From Propionibacteriales bacterium (lineage in GTDB: Bacteria; Actinomycetota; Actinomycetes; Propionibacteriales; Nocardioidaceae): a DNA stretch of 64,000 nt. The position numbers and the translations under genes are program-made. The stretch lies in assembly GCA_026392415.1 (NCBI GenBank), contig JAPLCC010000026.1:19919-83918 (forward strand). The letters run 5' to 3'. How positions within the stretch are numbered: the stretch's first letter is position 1; every line of letters starts with the position of its first letter. Under the pieces are notes generated by a model. That model saw nothing but the letters and a program-made list of their open reading frames with translations. It had not been told where the DNA came from and made no database searches. This document shows, piece after piece, positions 41,858 through 51,763 of this stretch.

Positions 41858-43329
41858 GCCTCAACGCCCCGCAGATCCCCGGCTTCACCTTCATCGACCT
41901 GGTCGGCGAGGGCGGGTTCGCCGACGTCTTCCGCTACCAGCAGGACCTGCCGACCCGACAGGTCGCGATCAAGGTGCTGCGCAGCGGCAGCGACCCGGCA
42001 TCCCTCGAGCTGTTCCGTGCCGAGGCCAACGTGATGGCGCAGCTCTCGAACCACCCCTCGATCGTGCCGATCTACCAGGCCGGGGTCAGCTCCGACGGTC
42101 GTGCGTTCCTGGTGATGGAGTTCTGCCCGCCGCCGCACGTCGCGCAGCGCTACCGCGCGCAGCCGCTGCCGGTCGGCGAGGTGCTCGACATCGGGGTGAA
42201 GGTCGCCAGTGCTGTCGAGACCGCACACCGGGCCGGGATCCTGCACCGCGACATCAAGCCCCACAACATCCTGACCAGCAGCTTCGGCGTGCCCCTGCTG
42301 ACCGACTTCGGCATCGCGTCGGTCGTGGGGGAGAGCGGGGCGAGCGGGCAGGGCCTCTCGATCCCGTGGTCGGCCCCCGAGTCCCTCACCGCCGACAGCC
42401 ACGACGTCCGCAGCGACGTCTACTCGCTGGCGGCCACGCTCTACTCGCTCCTCATCGGACACTCGCCCTTCGAGCGACGCGAGGGCCCCAACGACAACGC
42501 GAACCTGATGTCGCGCATCGAGCGCGGCCAGATGACCCCGCTGCGCCGCCCTGACGTCCCGCCCTCGCTGGTCGACATCCTGCGCCGTGCGCTGGCCATC
42601 GAGGTGGAGAAGCGCCCCGTGTCCGCCATGGCCCTCGGGCGACAACTGCAGGACGTGCAGATCGAGCTGCGCCAGTCGCCCACCCGGCTCGAGGTCATGG
42701 ACGCCTCGCCTTCGGCGCTCGTGGACGAACAGCCCAACGACGCCCGCACACTGGTGCGGCCGGTCTCGGTGATCATCCCCGCGGCGGTCAGCGCCCGACC
42801 GCACCCGATCCAGCCGGCGATCGACGAGGACACCCGCCTCGGCACGCCGTACGCCGCCGACGCGAGCGCGGACCGACGACCGCCGCCGCGGCGGGAGGAC
42901 TCGACGCCCGGTCCTCGGGCCCGGGTCGCGATCGGTGTCCTCGTCGCCGTGATCCTCGGAGGCGTCGGGTACGCGCTGTTGGCGGGCGACGGGGACGACG
43001 ACGGCCCGGACACGGGACCGTTGCGGGGCGAGGACCCGGCGGACCCGGTCGAGGTGATCGACGTGCCCGCCGCGCCGACCGTCTCCAAGTCGGCCAAGGG
43101 CAACCGGTTCACCTTCACGTGGAAGCAGGAGGACCCTCGGGCCGACGACGAGTTCAAGGTCGTGCTCTCCGGTGACGGGACCGACCAGACGGCGCCCGAG
43201 TACACCCGCGAGACGAGCAGGACGCTGACGATCGCGCGCGACGCCACGGTCTGCGTGCAGGTGTCCGTGTCACGCGAGGGCAGCCCGCCGTCGCCGCCCT
43301 CCGCCCAGCTCTGCGCGGTGGGCCGATGA
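41854..43329 (+). CDS. Membrane Ser/Thr protein kinase (Hanks type)
   Basis: 491 aa. Kinase domain (about 10-280): glycine loop VGEGGFADVF, VAIKVL with catalytic Lys, HRDIKPHNIL catalytic loop, DFGIA, and SAPE of the activation segment. A single membrane helix follows at about 355-375 (VAIGVLVAVILGGVGYALL), then a roughly 110-residue extracytoplasmic beta domain (FnIII-like) with a Cys pair (TVCVQV, AQLCAVG). No PASTA repeats, unlike PknB. Likely senses envelope state or a ligand through the small outer domain and phosphorylates proteins of this operon. Overlaps the FHA gene and the giant protein gene. Confidence 0.92.
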   Translation: MSLNAPQIPGFTFIDLVGEGGFADVFRYQQDLPTRQVAIKVLRSGSDPASLELFRAEANVMAQLSNHPSIVPIYQAGVSSDGRAFLVMEFCPPPHVAQRYRAQPLPVGEVLDIGVKVASAVETAHRAGILHRDIKPHNILTSSFGVPLLTDFGIASVVGESGASGQGLSIPWSAPESLTADSHDVRSDVYSLAATLYSLLIGHSPFERREGPNDNANLMSRIERGQMTPLRRPDVPPSLVDILRRALAIEVEKRPVSAMALGRQLQDVQIELRQSPTRLEVMDASPSALVDEQPNDARTLVRPVSVIIPAAVSARPHPIQPAIDEDTRLGTPYAADASADRRPPPRREDSTPGPRARVAIGVLVAVILGGVGYALLAGDGDDDGPDTGPLRGEDPADPVEVIDVPAAPTVSKSAKGNRFTFTWKQEDPRADDEFKVVLSGDGTDQTAPEYTRETSRTLTIARDATVCVQVSVSREGSPPSPPSAQLCAVGR

Positions 43330-46300
43330 TGCGCTCCACCGGCCGCACGTGGCGTCGTACCGCCTCGACGACGACGCTTGCCCTGCTGCTCGGCACGCTC
43401 GTCGTGCTGGCCTTCAAGTACGACGGCAAGCCGTTCACCGAGGTCGAGCTCAACGACGGCGGTGTCTGGGTCACCAACCAGAAGCAGAGTCTGGTCGCGC
43501 GACTGAACCCGCAGATCAAGGAGCTCGACCTGGGGGTCGACTCCGGGAGTGCCGACTTCGACATCTTCCAGCGCGCCACGAACCTCTACCTCGACGACGG
43601 CTCGGCCGAGCGCTCGGTGAAGCCCGTCGACATCCCGAGCGCATCGGTCCAGGACCCGACCGCGTTGCCGACCGGCTCCGTGGTGGCCCATGGCGGCGAC
43701 ACGTTCGCCGTGGTCGACCCGGGCGGCAAGGCCTGGGTCCAGCCGGCCGACACCTTCAGCAGCTTCACGGCCAAGTCGACGAAGCCGGTTGCGACCGACG
43801 CCCTCTCCGCTGCGGTCGGAACCGATGGCCGTGCCTACGTGCTCGACCGGGACGGCCGGGTCACGCCCTACACCGTCGACGACGACGGCAACGTCGTCTC
43901 CGAGGACGACATCGACCTCGGTTCGGACCTCGGAACCGATCCGGCGATGGTGGCGCTGAGTGTCGTGGGTGACGTGCCGGTCCTGTTCAACCGCAACTCC
44001 TACGAGCTGACGCGGCCCGGCGCCGACCCGGTCGTCCTGGAGACGACGGACTCGACGGCCGTCGAGCTCCAGCTGCCGTCCGAGGAGAGTGAGTTCCTCT
44101 ACGTCGCGACCGTCGATGGCCTCTACGTCACCTCGATCAACGGCGGCAAGCTGGAGAAGATCAGCCGTGGCGCCGTCAGCGGGGCGCCGGCCGCGCCGGT
44201 GTCGCTGACCAGCGCCGGCTGCGTGTACGCCGCCTGGGCCGATCCGCGATCGCCGAACAACTACCTGCGCGACTGCGAGAACGAAGACTTCGACGACGTC
44301 GACCCGATCCCCGGCATGCAGGACGGCGCACAGCTCGAGTTCCGCGTGAACCGTGACGTCGTGGTCCTCAACGACGCCCTCACCGGCGACACCTGGCTGG
44401 TCCAGGACCCGGGCAAGGCGAAGGTGGACAACTGGCCGTCCGTCGACCCGCAGAACGAGAACCGGTCGAAGCTCAAGGAGACGACGGAGGAGGTTCCCGA
44501 CCAGGAGAACCGTCCGCCGGAACCACAGGACGACGACCTCGGAGCCCGCCCGGGTCGGGCCACCGTGCTGCCCGTCGTGGCGCTCAACGACCACGATCCC
44601 GACGGCGACATCATCAGCATCTCCAAGACCCAGTACGTCAGCGGTCCGGAGCTCGAGGTCAAGGTGGTCGGTGGCGGCACCCAGCTCCAGGTCGCCGTAC
44701 CGGCCGATGCCGAAGGCACGGCGGTGTTCCGCTACTACGTCACCGACGGCCGGGTGAACGACGAACGCCACGCCGAGGTGCGCCTGCAGATCCGCAAGGA
44801 CTCCCAGCACAGCAGACCCCAGCTGATGGACGACCGGAAGCCGAAGCTCAACGTCGCCCGCGGCAAGACGGCCAGTGCCTTCCTGCTGGCCGACTACTAC
44901 GACATGGACGGCGACGACCTCACGCTGGTCAATGCGACCGCACGCGGCGGCGAGGTGGAGTTCCGTCCCGACGGCACCATCACGTTCACCGACGACGGCA
45001 CCGGCGGCCGGGTCTCGGAGATCCAGTTCGAGATCGAGGACGGCTTCGACACGCTCGCCGGCAAGTTGCCCGTCCAGGTCCTGGGGGACAGTGCCCCGCC
45101 CGAGCTCGTCCCCGACCTCGCCTCAGGGGTCGCCGGCACCCGGGTCGTGGTGCAACCACTGACCAACGACCGCAACCCCGAAGGCCGCGACCTCACCCTC
45201 AAGAGCGTCAAGGTGATCGGTGACGACGCCGGCACGGAGATCTCCAAGGACCTCGAGTCGGGCACGTTCACCTTCGTCTCATCGAAGGCACGCAGCTACT
45301 ACCTCGAGTACTCCGCGTACAACTCGTCGGCGACGAAGACCTCGCAGATCCGGCTCGACATCGAGTCGCCCCCGAAGGACAACCGCCCACCGGTCGCGGT
45401 CCGTGACAAGGCCGTGATCACTCCGGGCGGGACGGCGCAGGTGGACCTGCTGCTCAACGACCTCGACCCCGATGGCGACGTGCTCGTCGTGAAGCGGATC
45501 GGGCGGCCGTCGATCCCCGGTGTGAAGGTCTCGGTGGTCGACAAACGGCTCGCCGTGGTGAGCTCGGCGACCGACATCGTCGGCCAGCAGGCCACCGTCG
45601 AGTACGTCGTGTCCGACGGCCGCAGCTCGACGGTCGGTCAACTGGTGGTCACCCAGCGCAAGTCCACCCAGACCAACCGGCACCCGGTGGCCAACAAGGA
45701 CCAGGTGACGGTCCGCGCCGGCTCGGTCACGACGATCCCGGTGCTCGAGAACGACTCCGACCCCGACGGCGCCAAGCCGCGGCTCTTCCAGTCCGACCTG
45801 ATCAACGAGCAGGACCTCGACGTCTGGGTCGCCGGCGACGCGTTGCGACTGCGTGCACCAGAGAAGCCGGGCACCTATTCGGTCATCTACGGCGTCCGCG
45901 ACACCGACGGTCTCAAGGCGACTGCCGAGGCGAGCGTCTTCGTCGTCGCCGACTCCGCGAAGAACAACCACCCACCGTTGCCGCAGCCGATCATCGACCG
46001 GGTGATCAGCGGTCGCCCGAAGGTCATCTCGGTCGACCTGACCGGCGCCGACCCCGACGGTGACTCCGTGGTCTTCCGCAGCATCCTCACCGCGCCTTCG
46101 CTCGGGCGGGTGCTCGACACGGGAGTCGACTGGATCCGCTACGAAGCCTTCGAGGCCAAGGCCGGCACCGACTTCTTCCAGATCCTGGTCCAGGACAAGT
46201 ACGGCGCCACCGGCGTCGCAGAGGTGCGCGTCGGCGTCGTGCCGGAGGAGACGGAGAACCAACCGCCCGTCGCCCTCGACGACAACGTGCTCGTCCAGCC

Positions 46301-49300
46301 GAACCGGACGATCTCCTACAACGTGCTGACCAACGACGTCGACCCCGACGACGACCCGCTGCGGATCGAGGAGCTCAACTCCACGGCCGATGCCAGTCAC
46401 GACAACGGATTCATCGAGGTCCCGGTCGGCGATGCACCCGACACCGGCGCGAAGGCGACCAATGTCGGCTACAGCATCGAGGACGCGGCCGGGGCCCAGG
46501 ACAACGCCATCTTGAAGGTCTCGGCGAGCCGTGACGCGCCGTTCTACGCACCGATCGCCCGTGACGACGTGGCGGAGCTGCGCGACATCATCGGACGCGA
46601 TCCCGGCGAGACCGTCGAGGTCGACGTGCTCGACAACGACCTCGACTTCGACGGCGCGAAGGCCGACCTGCGGGTCAGCGAGTGTGACGCCGGCAGCAAG
46701 GGCGAGTGTGAAGTCGAGGACGACACCGTGGTCAAGGTGGAGCTCAAGGCCCAGGACCAGGTCGTGCTCTACCGCCTCGACGACGCCGATGACGAGTCGA
46801 CGGGCACCTTCGGCGTCATCTTCGTGACCGGGACCGACAACGTCCCGCCGCAGCTGACGACCGACGGGGACCGGATCCCGGTCGAGGTCGTCGCGGGGGA
46901 GGAGGTCGTCTTCGACCTCAAGGACCTCGTCGTCACCCGGGCGGGTCGCGAGCCCAGGATCGTGCCAGACACGACGCCGACGGCCGTCAACGGTTCGGTC
47001 ACCCCGGTGAAGGAGGCGCCGACCTCGCTCTCCTTCACCGCCGCCCGCAACCACGTGGGTCCGGCCTCGGTCACCGTCGCGGTGACCGACGGCCGAACCG
47101 CCGCCGAGGACGCCGCCCTCACCTCGCTGCTGACCATCCCGATCGACGTCGAGCCGGCCGGCAACGTCGCGCCGACGATGCGCGACGCCGCGGTCGACGT
47201 CACCGAGGACGGCGACGCCGCCCAGATCGACCTCAGCGGCCTGACCCGGGATGCCAACAAGGACGACCTCGCCGCGATGGCCTACACCGTCAAGTCGGCC
47301 GAGGCCGGCCTGTCGGCCGACATCGACCAGGGAGAGAGCATCTTGTCGATCGAGGCCGGGGGGAGTGCCAACGACGGCGACGTGTTGCGCATCGAGGTCG
47401 TCGCCGACGACGGCAACGGCGGTCAGGACGAGGCAGTCGTCACGGTGCGCGTCGTGGGCAGCGACCGCCCGTTGTTGCAGATCCCCCCGATCACGGTCAC
47501 CGGTGAGAAGGGCAAGTCGATGTCCGTCGACGTCGCCGACAACGCCATCAACCCCTACCGCGGAGAGCCGATCGAGGCCAAGGACCCGCGCGTCGAGGGC
47601 GAGGGCCGCCTCGCCGACCTGAAGGTCGACGGTTCGAACGTGTCGTTCACCCCGACCTCGTCGGGCACGTCGACGATCAAGGTCACCGTCTCCGACGCCT
47701 CGGGCGACCGCGCCCGCGACGTCGCGGCGCGGATCACCGTCGTCGTCGTCGCGGCGCCGGATGCTCCGGCCCGGCCGACGCTGTCCTCGGTCGAGGCGTC
47801 GTCGGCAGTGCTGTCCTGGCGGGAGCCGGAAGCCAACGGTGCGGCGATCGAGGAGTACGAAGTCATCGGCTCCCACGGCTTCAGCCAGAAATGTACGGCG
47901 ACCACCTGCCGCCTGATTGACCTCACGCCGGGTGACGCCTACACGTTCACCGTGCGCGCGAAGAACTCCGTGGACTGGAGCAAGGAGAGCCCGCCGTCGG
48001 AGGAGATCATCCCCAACAAGGCGCCCGACCTGATGACGCCGCCGACCATCGTCGTCGAGTCGAAGCCGACCGGCGGCAAGATGGACCGCCAGCTCACCGT
48101 GACCTGGACGCCGCCGAACAACGAGGGCTCGCCGATCACGGCCTACGAGATCAAGGAGGCGGGCAGCGGCCGCACCTGGCAGGCCGGAGGCAGCGACACC
48201 TCCCAGGTCATTCCCGGCCTGACCAACGGGACGCCGTACGCCTTCGAGATCCGGGCCGTCAACGAGGTCGAGCCGCGCCGCGACTACTCCGGTGCCTCGA
48301 AGGCCGTCGCGCCGTTCGGCGTCCCGATGCGGTCCGGCGTCGCGCCGACCCTGACGGCCAGCGAGGCCGACAGCTACACCCAGCAGCCGTGGGTGCGCAT
48401 CGAGTGGTCGAAGTGGTCGGAGTCGCAGAGCAACGGCAACGCGGTGTCCGGCTACGTCATCAGCTGCTCGGGGTGTGCCCGCTCCACCTACAACGTCGAT
48501 GCCTCCACGTCGTCGAAGACCTTCGACCCCGCTGACGGCATCCGCAAGGGCCAGACCGTCACGTTCACGGTGGCGGCCACCAACGACGCGGGCACCAGCG
48601 ACAAGAGCCCGAACGTGTCCGGCCGTCCGTGGACCAAGGCCGGACCGGTGCGCGGGCTGACCGAGGTGGGGGAGTCGCCGTCCGACAAGACAGCCATGAT
48701 CGGCTGGAACGCGCCGGAGGACGACGGTGGCCTGCCCATCCACCACTACGTCGTCGACTTCAACGGGGGCAGCCAGACCGTCACGTCCGCCCCTGGGGCC
48801 GGGGGCGTGCCGATCACCTTCGCCGACAACGGGTCGCACACCGTCACCGTCCGGGCGATCACCTACAACGGTGACCGTGCCGTCGAAGGCGACGCCGACA
48901 CCATCAACAACGTCGAGACCTGGGGCAAGCCGGGCCGGCCGAGCGTCGGTGGCAGCACGGTGAGCGGGGACCCTTACGAGGTCGACCTCCAGCTCCTGGC
49001 CGGCAGCGAGAACGGCAAGGATGTCGCCGGCGTGCAGTTCAGTGCCGACGGCGGGGCCAGCTGGCAGGACGTCAACTCGGGCTACCGCTACAAGGCCGCG
49101 GTCCCCGAGGGCAACAGCACCCACACGATTCAGATCCGCACCGTCTCCACCGCGACCGACGAGCGGAAGTTCAGCGACGCCATCCCGGTCACGGGCACGT
49201 CGCGGGACAAGTTCGTCGACATCGGGTTCAACTGTGGCCTCGGGCGGTGTGCCATCAACATCGTGGGATCCGGGTTCTTCCGGGAGGAACGGGCCGTCAC

Positions 49301-49475
49301 GATCGGCGTCACCGGCTTCGGGGTGATCAATGCCGACAACTGTGGGAGCTTCGACGGCTCCACCACCGCCGCCGGCAACATCGACTTCCGCGTGGGTGGC
49401 ACCAGTTGTCGATTCTCCGGGTCCGGCACGATCTCGGTGACCTCCAGCGGCCGCACCTGGTCCGAAGCGAACTAG
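43326..49475 (+). CDS. Giant Ig/cadherin-like and FnIII surface protein, 2049 aa
   Basis: Basic, Thr/Ser-rich cytoplasmic N-terminus (MMRSTGRTWRRTASTTT), then one membrane helix (about 16-30, TLALLLGTLVVLAF), so a type II membrane topology with a large extracytoplasmic body. Residues about 35-370 form a beta-propeller-like region. Then come at least eight cadherin/VCBS-like Ig repeats marked by recurring Asp-rich loops (DHDPDGD, YDMDGDD, DLDPDGD, DSDPDG, DVDPDDD, DLDFDGA), which could bind calcium. About 1475-1900 holds four FnIII-like modules (WREPEANGAAIEEYEV, WTPPNNEGSPITAYEI). The last 90 residues carry a Cys-rich domain (FNCGLGRCAINIVG). Overlaps the kinase gene by four bases. Confidence 0.88.
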   Translation: MMRSTGRTWRRTASTTTLALLLGTLVVLAFKYDGKPFTEVELNDGGVWVTNQKQSLVARLNPQIKELDLGVDSGSADFDIFQRATNLYLDDGSAERSVKPVDIPSASVQDPTALPTGSVVAHGGDTFAVVDPGGKAWVQPADTFSSFTAKSTKPVATDALSAAVGTDGRAYVLDRDGRVTPYTVDDDGNVVSEDDIDLGSDLGTDPAMVALSVVGDVPVLFNRNSYELTRPGADPVVLETTDSTAVELQLPSEESEFLYVATVDGLYVTSINGGKLEKISRGAVSGAPAAPVSLTSAGCVYAAWADPRSPNNYLRDCENEDFDDVDPIPGMQDGAQLEFRVNRDVVVLNDALTGDTWLVQDPGKAKVDNWPSVDPQNENRSKLKETTEEVPDQENRPPEPQDDDLGARPGRATVLPVVALNDHDPDGDIISISKTQYVSGPELEVKVVGGGTQLQVAVPADAEGTAVFRYYVTDGRVNDERHAEVRLQIRKDSQHSRPQLMDDRKPKLNVARGKTASAFLLADYYDMDGDDLTLVNATARGGEVEFRPDGTITFTDDGTGGRVSEIQFEIEDGFDTLAGKLPVQVLGDSAPPELVPDLASGVAGTRVVVQPLTNDRNPEGRDLTLKSVKVIGDDAGTEISKDLESGTFTFVSSKARSYYLEYSAYNSSATKTSQIRLDIESPPKDNRPPVAVRDKAVITPGGTAQVDLLLNDLDPDGDVLVVKRIGRPSIPGVKVSVVDKRLAVVSSATDIVGQQATVEYVVSDGRSSTVGQLVVTQRKSTQTNRHPVANKDQVTVRAGSVTTIPVLENDSDPDGAKPRLFQSDLINEQDLDVWVAGDALRLRAPEKPGTYSVIYGVRDTDGLKATAEASVFVVADSAKNNHPPLPQPIIDRVISGRPKVISVDLTGADPDGDSVVFRSILTAPSLGRVLDTGVDWIRYEAFEAKAGTDFFQILVQDKYGATGVAEVRVGVVPEETENQPPVALDDNVLVQPNRTISYNVLTNDVDPDDDPLRIEELNSTADASHDNGFIEVPVGDAPDTGAKATNVGYSIEDAAGAQDNAILKVSASRDAPFYAPIARDDVAELRDIIGRDPGETVEVDVLDNDLDFDGAKADLRVSECDAGSKGECEVEDDTVVKVELKAQDQVVLYRLDDADDESTGTFGVIFVTGTDNVPPQLTTDGDRIPVEVVAGEEVVFDLKDLVVTRAGREPRIVPDTTPTAVNGSVTPVKEAPTSLSFTAARNHVGPASVTVAVTDGRTAAEDAALTSLLTIPIDVEPAGNVAPTMRDAAVDVTEDGDAAQIDLSGLTRDANKDDLAAMAYTVKSAEAGLSADIDQGESILSIEAGGSANDGDVLRIEVVADDGNGGQDEAVVTVRVVGSDRPLLQIPPITVTGEKGKSMSVDVADNAINPYRGEPIEAKDPRVEGEGRLADLKVDGSNVSFTPTSSGTSTIKVTVSDASGDRARDVAARITVVVVAAPDAPARPTLSSVEASSAVLSWREPEANGAAIEEYEVIGSHGFSQKCTATTCRLIDLTPGDAYTFTVRAKNSVDWSKESPPSEEIIPNKAPDLMTPPTIVVESKPTGGKMDRQLTVTWTPPNNEGSPITAYEIKEAGSGRTWQAGGSDTSQVIPGLTNGTPYAFEIRAVNEVEPRRDYSGASKAVAPFGVPMRSGVAPTLTASEADSYTQQPWVRIEWSKWSESQSNGNAVSGYVISCSGCARSTYNVDASTSSKTFDPADGIRKGQTVTFTVAATNDAGTSDKSPNVSGRPWTKAGPVRGLTEVGESPSDKTAMIGWNAPEDDGGLPIHHYVVDFNGGSQTVTSAPGAGGVPITFADNGSHTVTVRAITYNGDRAVEGDADTINNVETWGKPGRPSVGGSTVSGDPYEVDLQLLAGSENGKDVAGVQFSADGGASWQDVNSGYRYKAAVPEGNSTHTIQIRTVSTATDERKFSDAIPVTGTSRDKFVDIGFNCGLGRCAINIVGSGFFREERAVTIGVTGFGVINADNCGSFDGSTTAAGNIDFRVGGTSCRFSGSGTISVTSSGRTWSEAN

Positions 49476-49508
49476 TCAGACCAACAGGGACAGAGGAACA
49501 GGACGTAC

Positions 49509-50480
49509 ATGTCGCTCACCACCGAACAGACCGAGTGGTTCTCGCAGACCTTCGCCCAACTCGTCAGCAACGTCGAGCAGGCGATCCTCGGCAAGCCGGA
49601 GATCGTCCGGCTCGCGTTCGTCGCGCTCCTCGCCGAGGGGCACCTGCTCCTCGAGGACTACCCCGGGACGGGCAAGACGTCCCTGGCGAGGGCGATCGCG
49701 CAGACGATCCAGGGCGACCACCACCGGATCCAGTTCACGCCCGACCTGCTGCCGAGCGACGTGACCGGAGTGACGATCTTCGACCAGCGCAGCCAGGAGT
49801 TCGAGTTCCACAAGGGCCCGATCTTCTCGAACGTCGTCCTGGCCGACGAGATCAACCGGGCTTCACCCAAGACCCAGTCGGCCCTGCTCGAGGTGATGGA
49901 GGAGAACCAGGTCACCGTCGACGGCATCACCCACATGGTCGGCCAGCCGTTCATCGTGATCGCCACCCAGAACCCGATCGAGCAGGCCGGCACCTACCGG
50001 TTGCCCGAGGCCCAGCTCGACCGCTTCCTGATCAAGACGTCGCTGGGCTACCCGGACCACGAGAACACCGTCCGGATCCTGATGAACGCCCCCAAGGGCA
50101 AGGCCGCAGCGGTGGTGGGCCCGATCATCAGCGGCGAGAACGTGCTGGCGATGATCCGGCTGGCGCAGCAGGTCCACGTCGAGCCCGCGATCGTCGAGTA
50201 CATCTCGAGCATCACCGAGGCCACGCGCGAGGCTCCCGAGGTCGTCCTCGGCACCAGCGTCCGGGCCGGCCTCGCCCTCGTCCGGGCCTCGCGTGCGTGG
50301 GCGGCGTCGTACGGCCGCAACTACGTCGTGCCTGATGACGTGAAGACCCTTGCCGTCCCGGTGCTCGCGCACCGCATGGTGCTGGACCCCGAGGAGGACT
50401 TCCGGGGTACGACGCCTGAGGACGTCGTGCGCCGGGTCCTCGAGCGCGTCTCGGTGCCGCTGGAGCCTGCTGCTCGATGA
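49509..50480 (+). CDS. MoxR-family AAA+ ATPase
   Basis: 323 aa. Walker A EDYPGTGKTSLARA (about 50), Walker B VVLADEINRA (about 112), sensor-1 IATQNPIE and the arginine-finger GTYRLPEAQLDRF are all present. MoxR ATPases act as chaperones or activators for assembly of membrane or secreted complexes, usually with DUF58 partners as here. It starts 33 nt after the giant protein and overlaps the DUF58 gene. Confidence 0.92.
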   Translation: MSLTTEQTEWFSQTFAQLVSNVEQAILGKPEIVRLAFVALLAEGHLLLEDYPGTGKTSLARAIAQTIQGDHHRIQFTPDLLPSDVTGVTIFDQRSQEFEFHKGPIFSNVVLADEINRASPKTQSALLEVMEENQVTVDGITHMVGQPFIVIATQNPIEQAGTYRLPEAQLDRFLIKTSLGYPDHENTVRILMNAPKGKAAAVVGPIISGENVLAMIRLAQQVHVEPAIVEYISSITEATREAPEVVLGTSVRAGLALVRASRAWAASYGRNYVVPDDVKTLAVPVLAHRMVLDPEEDFRGTTPEDVVRRVLERVSVPLEPAAR

Positions 50481-51763
50481 TCAGTCCCCGCTCGTGGGCA
50501 GCCGGCACGCGCCGTACGCTCTCCGACCTCTCCCGTCGCCGCCGGGCCGTCGGTGGCGCGCTGCGTGACGGCGTCGCGGAGCGGACCCGTCGGATCCGCG
50601 AGCTGGCCGAGCCGGTCACCGAGACCGTCAGCGCCGCCGGTTGGGTGGTCGCATTCCTGGCCATCGCCCTGGTCGTGGCCGGTCCCCTGCTGCGCTGGCG
50701 TGAGCTGGTGATCGGCGGGGTCTTCCTGCTGGTTGTGCTGGTCCTTGTCGTGTTCTTCGTCGTCGGGCGTCAGCCGTTGGTCGCGCGTCTGGACCTCGCG
50801 CGCGAGCGGGTGATCGTGGGGGAGCGGGCCAACGGCTACCTCACCCTGACGAACCCGACCCTTCGGCGCTCCCGCTCGCTCGTCGTGGAGTTCCCGGTCG
50901 GTGCGGGTCGTGCCGCGTTCGAGCTGCCCGCGCTGGCGCCGGGCGCGCTGCACGAGGAGCTGTTCGCCATCCCGACGGCCCATCGCGCGGTCCTCGACGT
51001 CGGACCGGTCGTGGCGGTGCGCTCCGACCCGCTCGGTCTGCTGCGCCGCGAGCGCCACCTCAACAAGATGGACACCCTCTACGTCCACCCCAAGACGCTG
51101 CGGGTCGACGGTTCTGCGGCCGGACTGGTGCGCGACCTCGAGGGCCGCACGGTGCCGAAGATCTCCGACAACGACGTGTCCTTCCACGCGCTGCGCGGCT
51201 ACGTCCCCGGCGACGACCGCCGCCACATCCACTGGAAGTCCAGCGCCAAGACCGGCACGCTGATGGTTCGCCAGTTCGAGGAGACCCGTCGCTCGCACCT
51301 GCTCACGATGGTGAGCTCGCGCCTCGAGGACTACGCCAGCGACGACGAGTTCGAGATGGCCATCTCCGTCGCCGGCTCGCTCGGCACCCAGGCGATCGCC
51401 GACGGCCAGCAGCTGAGCGCCGTGTCGTCCCACGGGTCCATCCCGGCCTCCAGCGGACAGCGGTTCCTCGACGGCCTGTCCGGCCTGGCCTACGACTGGA
51501 AGGCCGGTCGGCTGGTCGACGTCGCCCGACGCCTCAGCGGTGACGAGCTCGCCGCGAGCGTCATGGTGCTCTGCATCGGCTCCGGTGTGTCGATCACCGA
51601 TCTGCGCCGCGCGCGCCAGTACCTCCCTGTCGACACCCGGGTGATCGCGATGCGCTGTCTGGTCGGTCAGGAGCCGTCCGTGCGCTGGTTGGGTGACCTC
51701 GCCGTGGCGACGGTCGGTCGCCTCGAAGAGCTTGGCGTCGCCGTACGACGGGTCTCGCAATGA
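50477..51763 (+). CDS. DUF58 domain membrane protein
   Basis: 428 aa. Basic N-terminus, two adjacent hydrophobic helices (about 55-95), then a soluble DUF58/VWA-like part with the diagnostic DDRRHIHWKSSAKTGTLMVR (about 248-267). DUF58 proteins are the usual partner of MoxR ATPases. Here the pair sits next to the pseudo-transglutaminase gene, an arrangement frequent in actinobacteria. Overlaps both neighbours (ATGA). Confidence 0.9.
   Translation: MISPRSWAAGTRRTLSDLSRRRRAVGGALRDGVAERTRRIRELAEPVTETVSAAGWVVAFLAIALVVAGPLLRWRELVIGGVFLLVVLVLVVFFVVGRQPLVARLDLARERVIVGERANGYLTLTNPTLRRSRSLVVEFPVGAGRAAFELPALAPGALHEELFAIPTAHRAVLDVGPVVAVRSDPLGLLRRERHLNKMDTLYVHPKTLRVDGSAAGLVRDLEGRTVPKISDNDVSFHALRGYVPGDDRRHIHWKSSAKTGTLMVRQFEETRRSHLLTMVSSRLEDYASDDEFEMAISVAGSLGTQAIADGQQLSAVSSHGSIPASSGQRFLDGLSGLAYDWKAGRLVDVARRLSGDELAASVMVLCIGSGVSITDLRRARQYLPVDTRVIAMRCLVGQEPSVRWLGDLAVATVGRLEELGVAVRRVSQ

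Noticed and set aside
45279..49124. Long antisense ORF of 1281 codons opposite the giant surface protein
   Set aside because: It is Asp/Val/Arg/Gly-rich without domains, reflecting the mirrored codon bias of the repeat-rich coding strand.
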